Assembly: GCA_963668655.2 (NCBI GenBank)
Contig: CAXXPQ010000004.1
Location: forward strand, 744,001 to 808,000
Direction of reading: 5' to 3'
DNA length: 64,000 bases
Source: G963668655 sp963668655
Lineage (GTDB): Bacteria; Myxococcota_A; SURF-8
The notes beneath the pieces were generated by a model that worked only from the letters and a program-made list of their open reading frames with translations, was not told the DNA's origin and made no database searches. Each line of letters starts with the position of its first letter. Positions within the stretch are counted from its first letter, which is position 1. Positions 59,603 to 64,000 of the stretch are shown piece after piece. Made by a program: the position numbers and the translations under genes.

Positions 59603-59686
59603 CTACTTCCAGAACTTCCACTTACTGTTTTCCAGGGCCCGGTTTTCCCGCTGGAGGCGCTTGATTTTCTCGCGGCCGTTGTTCAG
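59603..59686 (-). pseudogene. Duplicated 3' fragment of the coiled-coil protein gene
   Basis: Reading the minus strand, this stretch codes NNGREKIKRLQRENRALENS followed by KWKFWK and a stop. It matches the C-terminus of the gene at 62929-64000 (NNDREEIERLQRENLALENS, KWKFWK, stop) with only a few changes. There is no gene body upstream, so it is a broken duplicate left by a rearrangement. Confidence 0.85.
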
Positions 59687-59694
59687 CCTTGCAG

Positions 59695-59758
59695 GTCGGA
59701 TAACTTGTTATCCGACATTATTGGAATATATCTTTGTCGGATAAAAAATTTTTCCGAC
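59695..59758. repeat. GTCGGATAAC palindrome unit (copy 1)
   Basis: GTCGGATAAC and GTTATCCGAC flank TT at 59695-59716. Twenty bases on, GTCGGA and TCCGAC flank an A/T run (59736-59758). Nearly the same unit occurs at 62811-62860. It may be a REP-like repeat or the remains of a convergent terminator. Confidence 0.7.
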
Positions 59759-60028
59759 CTACGCTCTAGACAGTGTCGTCACAAGACATTGAGCCACAAT
59801 ACAAGGCATCGGATGTGGACGGCGGCGAGGAATGAGGCGGCGTTTTTGGCATAACGGGTAGCGATACCGCGCCAGCGTTTCAAATGGAGAAAGGCGTTTT
59901 CCACCAGATGCCGCTCGCGGTAAAGTTCTTTGTCGTAGATAGTGTCGTCACGAGTAGTTGAATGTTCTCGACATGGATTTTGTGTTGGGGTATAATTCCT
60001 ATCAATATAAAATATTGAAAGGATAGAC

Positions 60029-60502
60029 ATGCCAGCCGCCTATCACCGACACGATATTTCCGATCACGTCTGGAGTCTTCTGGAGCCCCATTTGCCGGGT
60101 CGAAAAGGTGCCTGGGGCGGAATCGCAAAGAATAACAGGCAGTTCATCGATGCCGTCTTCTGGATTCTCCGTACGGGCGCTCCCTGGCGTGACCTACCGC
60201 CCGATTACGGCGACTGGAAGAATACCCACCGCCGCTTCTGCCGCTGGCGAGATAAAGGAATTTGGGAATCGCTACTCGAAATTCTTATCGACGAGCCCGA
60301 TTACGAATGGCTGATGATCGACGCCAGCCACGTCAAAGTCCATCCCCACGCGGCGGGAGCGAAAGACGGCAACCAGGCGATGGGGCGAACAAAAGGGGGC
60401 TCAACTCCAAGATACATCTGGCCGTGGATGCGCATGGTATGCCGCTCCGAGTCCTTATTACAGACGGTCCCACAGCGGATTGTACGCAAGCTCACAACCT
60501 GA
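60029..60502 (+). CDS. IS5-family transposase OrfA (nested copy)
   Basis: A 157-aa first frame, MPAAYHRHDISDHVWSLLEP, with the N-terminal DUF4096-type region (FWILRTGAPWRDLPPDYGDW). MIDASHVKVHPHA carries the first catalytic Asp. Full transposase needs a -1 shift onto OrfB near 60391-60399, where A AAA GGG GG forms a slippery run. GAAAGGATAGAC precedes the ATG. Confidence 0.9.
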   Translation: MPAAYHRHDISDHVWSLLEPHLPGRKGAWGGIAKNNRQFIDAVFWILRTGAPWRDLPPDYGDWKNTHRRFCRWRDKGIWESLLEILIDEPDYEWLMIDASHVKVHPHAAGAKDGNQAMGRTKGGSTPRYIWPWMRMVCRSESLLQTVPQRIVRKLTT

Positions 60503-60792
60503 TAAAAGGAATGGATGCCGCTTATTTGCTGGCTGATCGGGGATACGACACGAACGTGATTATCGAGAAAGCCGAGCAGGCCGGGATGGAGGCGGTGATT
60601 CCGCCCAAGAAAAACAGGAAGGTTCAGCGCGAGTATGACAAGGAACTTTATCGTGCACGGCACTTGGTGGAAAATGCCTTTCTCCACCTGAAACGCTGGC
60701 GTGGAATCGCAACGCGATACGCGAAAAACACCGCCTCATTCCTCGCCGCCGTTCAGATCCGTTGCCTTGTATTATGGCTCAATATCTTGTGA
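60391..60792 (+). CDS. IS5-family transposase OrfB region (after -1 frameshift)
   Basis: The second frame continues the transposase from the slippery run: RGLNSKIHLAVDAHGMPLRV, then LLADRGYDTNVIIEK with the second catalytic Asp, and RHLVENAFLHLKRWRGIATR with the catalytic Glu. The open frame extends back to 60262, but the part before 60391 is out of register with OrfA and is probably not translated on its own. The fused product would be about 254 aa. Confidence 0.85.
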   Translation, partial: KRGLNSKIHLAVDAHGMPLRVLITDGPTADCTQAHNLIKGMDAAYLLADRGYDTNVIIEKAEQAGMEAVIPPKKNRKVQREYDKELYRARHLVENAFLHLKRWRGIATRYAKNTASFLAAVQIRCLVLWLNIL

Positions 60793-60935
60793 CGACACTA
60801 TCTAGTCGCGTTGGATCGTGCGGTTCTTTTTCGGCGGAATGACCGGTTCCGTTCCGTTTTCTCGGCATTCTTCCACGATGGCGTTCGCGTCATATCCCTT
60901 GTCGGCCAGTAAATACGCGGCGTCCAGCCCTTCGA

Positions 60936-61409
60936 TCAAGGTGTGAGCCTGCGTGCAATCCGCTGTGGGACCGTCCGTAATAAGGACTCGGAGCGGCATA
61001 CCATGCGCATCCACGGCCAGGTGTATCTTGGAGTTGAGCCCCCTTTTGTGCGGCCCATCGCCTGATTGCCGCCTACCGCTCCCGCTGCGTCCGGGTGGAC
61101 TTTCACGTGGCTGGCGTCGATCATCAGACATTCGTAATCGGGATCGTCGATGAGAGTTTCGAGCAACGCTTCCCATACTCCCTTGTCTCGCCAGCGGCAA
61201 AAGCGACGATGGGTATTCTTCCAGTCGCCGTAATCGGGCGGCAGGTCGCGCCAGGGAGCGCCGGTGCGCAAAATCCAGAAAACGGCATTGATGAACCGGC
61301 GATTGTCGTGGGCGATGCCGCCCCAAACACCTCTTCGGCCCGGAAGATGGGGCTCCAGAAGGCTCCAGACGTGATCTGAAATGTCGTGTCGGTGATAGGT
61401 GGCTTCCAT
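60936..61409 (-). CDS. IS5-family transposase OrfA (outer copy)
   Basis: A 157-aa frame, MEATYHRHDISDHVWSLLEP, closely related but not identical to OrfA of the nested copy (for example RRGVWGGIAHDNRRFINAVF against RKGAWGGIAKNNRQFIDAVF). The first catalytic Asp is in MIDASHVKVHPDA. It is intact, but the downstream half is disrupted, so only a truncated transposase can be made. Such products sometimes inhibit transposition (inference). Confidence 0.88.
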   Translation of the reverse strand: MEATYHRHDISDHVWSLLEPHLPGRRGVWGGIAHDNRRFINAVFWILRTGAPWRDLPPDYGDWKNTHRRFCRWRDKGVWEALLETLIDDPDYECLMIDASHVKVHPDAAGAVGGNQAMGRTKGGSTPRYTWPWMRMVCRSESLLRTVPQRIARRLTP

Positions 61410-61500
61410 TTAATTCCTCTCAATGTATTATATTGAGAGGAATTATACTCCAACACGAAACTCGTGTCGAGAATATTCATTTACTCGTGACGACACTATC

Positions 61501-61908
61501 TACGACCCTTCCGGGTCGCGGCCGGATGAAATCATCTTGACGGTTACGTTCACCATTGGTAACATTGGTAACATTGTTTTTTATTCCAGGTCCAGAACCA
61601 ATTGGACCGTGGGGTTTGGCACCCTGTCGTACATTTTGATTGTGGACAATTATTCCGCCTTTCCTGCCAGGTTCGAGATGAAATTCCGGGAAGACGACGG
61701 CGGTTTCCTCGGCCACGACGACTACATCGGCTACGGTATGGAATCGAAAGAAAACATATTTAACGACGATACAAGCACGAGCGAGCGTCTGCATACAACC
61801 ATCGACGGCAACACCGTCTGGGTCGATCTGTCGGCGAGTCGTAGTTCGGGAATCCAAATGTCCAACGACCGGTGTCCAATGGCCAATAACCAAAAGGAGT
61901 CACCATGA
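61501..61908 (+). pseudogene. 3' fragment of a duplicated lipoprotein gene
   Basis: In frame from 61501 the stretch reads YDPSGSRPDEIILTVTF, then NWTVGFGTLS, FREDDGGFLGHDDYIGYG and STSERLHTTIDGNTVWVDLS. It matches the C-terminal domain of the next gene. It has no start, signal peptide or N-terminal domain, because the IS sits directly in front. The ATGA overlap with the next ATG suggests that the original copy was cotranslated with it. Confidence 0.85.
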
Positions 61909-62759
61909 TCCGTAAACGCAAGGCTTTGACCATTCTCACGATTTTGTCGCTTTTCGTCCTGCTGCCCTTTGGCTGCGGCGGAGATGACGACTCCTTCAAG
62001 GACGCGGACGACGGCCTGGGTAGGGAAGGCGAGATGCTGCTGGTCCCCTCGGTCAGCGTGGCAGGCTTTGATGACGAGGGCCGGATGACCACGGCTCAGG
62101 AGTCGATCACCCTTCAGGGGGCCGCCCTTTACGCGGACAGCGTGACGGTCAACGGCGAGGAGGCCGAACTGGGTGAAGAATTCGCGGACGACGCGGTTCG
62201 CTGGTCGATGGAGGTGGCGCTTGCCGAGGGCGGCAACGCCATGCAGATCAAGGCCGTGGACGCCGACGGCCTGGAGAGCGAGCCCCTCGATGTGGCCGTG
62301 GCCTATGATCCGGATTACGTGTCCGACCCGCCCGAGAACACCGGTTGTGGTTTTACTCATTGCACCGCCAGTGCAAAGGTGGGATGGAGACAGAAGGACC
62401 ACAACTACGACCCTTCCGGGTCGCGGCCGGATGAAATCCACGTGGCTGTTTCATCCACCATTGGTACCGCAAGCTTTTATGCCAGGTCCAGAGCCAATTG
62501 GACCGTGGGTTTCGGTACCCTGTCGAAACTTTTAGATATGGCGCCTAACTCCGCCATGTACGTCATATTCAAGATGGAGTTTTGGGAAGAAGACAGCGGT
62601 TTTCTCGGCGACGACGATAGAATCGGCTACGGCGAGGTTGAAAAAACAATCAGATTCCAACCCGAGACAAGCACGAGCGAGCGTCTGCATACAACCATCG
62701 ACGGCAACACCGTCTGGGTCGATGTGTCGACGAGCTGCGGTTCGGTGTTCGATGAGTAG
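61905..62759 (+). CDS. Small lipoprotein with Ig-like and DDD-containing C-terminal domain
   Basis: A 284-aa protein with a lipobox signal peptide (ILSLFVLLPFGC) and an acidic spacer. An Ig-like domain spans about 45-135 (ADSVTVNGEEAELGEEF, MQIKAVDADGLESEP). A C-terminal beta domain runs from about residue 160 to 284. In it FGTLSKLLDMAPNS and the acidic SGFLGDDDRIGYGEVEK suggest a C2-like calcium-binding fold (inference). AAAAGGAGTCACC precedes the ATG. A broken paralogue of the C-terminal domain lies immediately upstream, so the locus was once a tandem pair. Confidence 0.78.
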   Translation: MIRKRKALTILTILSLFVLLPFGCGGDDDSFKDADDGLGREGEMLLVPSVSVAGFDDEGRMTTAQESITLQGAALYADSVTVNGEEAELGEEFADDAVRWSMEVALAEGGNAMQIKAVDADGLESEPLDVAVAYDPDYVSDPPENTGCGFTHCTASAKVGWRQKDHNYDPSGSRPDEIHVAVSSTIGTASFYARSRANWTVGFGTLSKLLDMAPNSAMYVIFKMEFWEEDSGFLGDDDRIGYGEVEKTIRFQPETSTSERLHTTIDGNTVWVDVSTSCGSVFDE

Positions 62760-62811
62760 GATGGCAACCGCCGTTGGGTAAAGGAAAACCTCTTCGGAAA
62801 AGCCTTGTCGG

Positions 62812-62831
62812 TCGGATAACTTGTTATCCGA
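62812..62831. repeat. GTCGGATAAC palindrome unit (copy 2)
   Basis: CGGATAAC and GTTATCCG flank TT, and similarity to the unit at 59695 continues through TTTGTCGGATAAA near 62850-62862. It sits between two convergent genes, where it may act as a bidirectional terminator or a REP-like site. Confidence 0.65.
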
Positions 62832-62928
62832 TGTCGTTGGAATCTATCTTTGTCGGATAAAGATTTTATCTACGATATTCCGGCCGGGTTGGTAACGGAA
62901 CGAAAACGGAAGAACGCGGGGCTTTCCC

Positions 62929-64000
62929 TTATTTCCAGAACTTCCACTTGCTGTTTTCCAGGGCCAGGTTTTCCCGCTGGAGGCGTTCGATTTCCTCGCG
63001 ATCGTTGTTCAGTTCATTGCGCAGCCGGATGTTCTCCCGCTGCACTTTTTCCAACTTGTTCTGCATGATGAGGAGCCGCCGACTGAGACGCTCCAACTGG
63101 TCCTCGTTGCGCATCACCACCTTTTTGGGCGCGGGCTTCACCGCCAGTTCCTCGGTGACGTTCTTCGCGGGACGCCGTACGGGTTTGCTGAGCGCGCGAG
63201 TGATGCGCTGGATGGACTCCGGCAGCACCGAGGCCGGGATGTCGGAAGGATGGGGAGAGGGCGCGGCCCACTGCTGATCGGACAGGCCGCCGCTTGCGGG
63301 AAGTTCGTCCATGCTTCCGGTTACGATTTCGATTTCCTGAAGAATTTCCAGGGAGTCCGAATCCCCCGCCTTGCCTTCCGGCGCGGGTTCCACGGCTTTC
63401 CGCGCGGCGAAAACCGCTTCCGAATCACCGCTTTCCGGATCGCCCTGCGGCCATTCCTCTTCCTCGACTTCCTCGAATTCCGTTTCGGGTTCCGCCGAGT
63501 CCGCCGATATGTCCTCGCCACTCTCCTCTCCGGCGTCCGGGCTTTCCATCTCGGGTTCCCCCCCGGCCTTGGAGGCGAAAAGTTCGCTCACCGCCTGGGA
63601 AAAACTGCGCGATTCCTTGGGAATCACGCGCAGCCGATTGCTGGCTTCCAGGATCAGGCTACGGATCTGCTCGCGAAGGGCGTCGGAGAGATCCACGGCC
63701 CGGGTGAAAGCGTAATACAGATTCCCATCCCGGTTGAACAGGAAATTCGTGGTGATGTAGGACATTTCCGAATAGGCGTACAGTTCCTGGCAATGGCGCT
63801 CCACGTCCACGTTGAAAACGAAACTCATTTTCATCGGCGCTTCGGGAATATCGTAGAGACTCATTTCCAGGGAAATGACCGGATAGGCGCTGGAGTTGAA
63901 GAATTCGATGTCCAGGTCCAGCTTGGCGTAATAGGCCGCCACCGGATCCTCCACCAGGATGAACAGCACCGGCTCGTCCGAGGCGTCGATGGTGTGGAAA
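62929..64000 (-). CDS. Coiled-coil protein of unknown function (5' end outside the window)
   Basis: An open frame of 356 codons runs to the window edge, so the start is not seen. The visible N-terminal part (FHTIDASDEPVLFILVEDPV, LDIEFFNSSAYPVISLEMSL) looks like a globular alpha/beta domain of about 140 residues. A long acidic, Glu/Ser/Pro-rich linker follows. The C-terminus is a coiled coil from about residue 290 onwards (LERLSRRLLIMQNKLEKVQR) ending in LENSKWKFWK. No signal peptide or known family was recognised. The last 26 codons are duplicated at 59603-59686. Confidence 0.75.
   Translation of the reverse strand, partial: FHTIDASDEPVLFILVEDPVAAYYAKLDLDIEFFNSSAYPVISLEMSLYDIPEAPMKMSFVFNVDVERHCQELYAYSEMSYITTNFLFNRDGNLYYAFTRAVDLSDALREQIRSLILEASNRLRVIPKESRSFSQAVSELFASKAGGEPEMESPDAGEESGEDISADSAEPETEFEEVEEEEWPQGDPESGDSEAVFAARKAVEPAPEGKAGDSDSLEILQEIEIVTGSMDELPASGGLSDQQWAAPSPHPSDIPASVLPESIQRITRALSKPVRRPAKNVTEELAVKPAPKKVVMRNEDQLERLSRRLLIMQNKLEKVQRENIRLRNELNNDREEIERLQRENLALENSKWKFWK

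Larger units (their letters stand above)
59938..60802 (+). mobile_element. IS5-family (IS427-like) element, intact nested copy, 865 bp
   Basis: Ends GATAGTGTCGTCAC at both termini, flanked by TA at 59936-59937 and 60803-60804. It is inserted within the transposase gene of an older relative. A transposase promoter is visible inside: TCGACA (59968-59973), 17 bp, TATAAT (59991-59996). Both overlapping ORFs are open, so this copy may be active and could mobilise the MITEs that share its ends. Confidence 0.95.
59779..61042 (-). pseudogene. Transposase OrfB of the outer IS, split by the nested IS
   Basis: The C-terminal half of the transposase begins after the slippery site near 61039-61047 (GLNSKIHLAVDAHGMPLRVL), continues through ADKGYD to IQRD at 60805, and stops in the nested IS. 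It resumes beyond that IS at 59935 with YDKELYRERHLVENAFLHLK and ends at 59779. The DDE residues are therefore separated. Confidence 0.9.
59769..61500 (-). mobile_element. IS5-family (IS427-like) element, interrupted (outer copy)
   Basis: Ends GACAGTGTCGTCAC (59769) and the complement of GATAGTGTCGTCAC (61500) are flanked by TA at 59767-59768 and 61501-61502. Removing the nested element plus one TA copy leaves exactly 865 bp, the size of the nested copy. The transposase reads on the minus strand and is split between the second catalytic Asp and the Glu by the nested insertion, so this copy cannot make active transposase. Confidence 0.93.

Noticed and set aside
61423..61908. 161-aa frame starting inside the IS
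   Set aside because: The first 26 codons lie in the IS end; only the part from 61501 has homology, so it was called a gene fragment.

Overview
The window looks like chromosome of a GC-rich, Gram-negative (diderm), probably anaerobic or facultatively anaerobic bacterium. The evidence is a type IV pilus pilMNOPQ set, a FadL-type porin, many lipobox lipoproteins, an aldehyde:ferredoxin oxidoreductase with its own MoaD/ThiS-like partner, ATP-driven 2-hydroxyacyl-CoA dehydratase/benzoyl-CoA reductase-type proteins, and DUF3786, DUF169 and TIGR02147 proteins. Together these suggest a member of the former Deltaproteobacteria or a related uncultured phylum; this placement is inference. Many genes have good sigma70-type promoters (TTGACA-like, 16-18 bp, TATAAT-like), which helped choose starts. 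A recurring style is the exported lipoprotein with a cysteine-rich module and/or an acidic Asp-Gly-Asp linker (genes starting near 8086, 17838, 21719, 23691, 27907, 30247 and 50089).

Layout. 1-4100: 5' part of a GMC-associated protein, a 232-bp MITE, rfbC, a radical SAM protein and a PAS-PAS-GGDEF diguanylate cyclase. 4583-9003: two translationally coupled lipoprotein genes behind a promoter embedded in a 13-bp dyad, and a tiny CxxC protein. 9225-16755: xre-pilM-N-O-P-Q plus a Cys-rich lipoprotein, ending in a terminator, with a perfect dyad upstream. 16974-25466: DUF3786, a linker-only lipoprotein, a Tat-exported superoxide dismutase, a five-domain lipoprotein, a Lys-rich secreted protein, DUF169 and a GHL10-type glycosyl hydrolase-like lipoprotein. 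25488-33902: AOR plus MoaD-like pair, two Cys-rich lipoproteins, a UPF0104 membrane protein and a ketopantoate reductase homologue with an odd Cys tail. 34034-38375: tightly overlapping CoA-transferase-pdxJ-nnr-tsaE-comEA operon. 38535-41170: a second MITE-like element, a small secreted protein, a TIGR02147 regulator with CGTTCAC boxes, and a DUF1571 protein.

41370-46552: an M28 peptidase, then an arsenic operon arsR-arsC-arsP-arsE(thioredoxin-like)-arsF-arsG, pointing to resistance to organic, including aromatic, arsenicals. It is followed by the second copy of the 232-bp MITE. 46605-50089: FadL porin coupled to a large lipoprotein. 50272-59452: a nine-gene operon (GMC oxidoreductase, TetR, an unrecognised 490-aa helical protein, two dehydratase/reductase-type FeS subunits, two different ASKHA ATPase activators, an acetyl-CoA-synthase-beta-like protein and a CooC-like metal-insertion ATPase). 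Most neighbours share ATGA or TGATG overlaps. This is the strongest candidate for an undescribed system.

59603-64000: a mobile-element and rearrangement zone. One 865-bp IS5-family (IS427-like) element is interrupted by a second, also exactly 865 bp. Both leave TA target duplications and share terminal repeats with the two MITEs. Flanking the IS are broken duplicates of the lipoprotein gene at 61905 and of the coiled-coil gene at 62929. No rRNA, tRNA or CRISPR array was seen.
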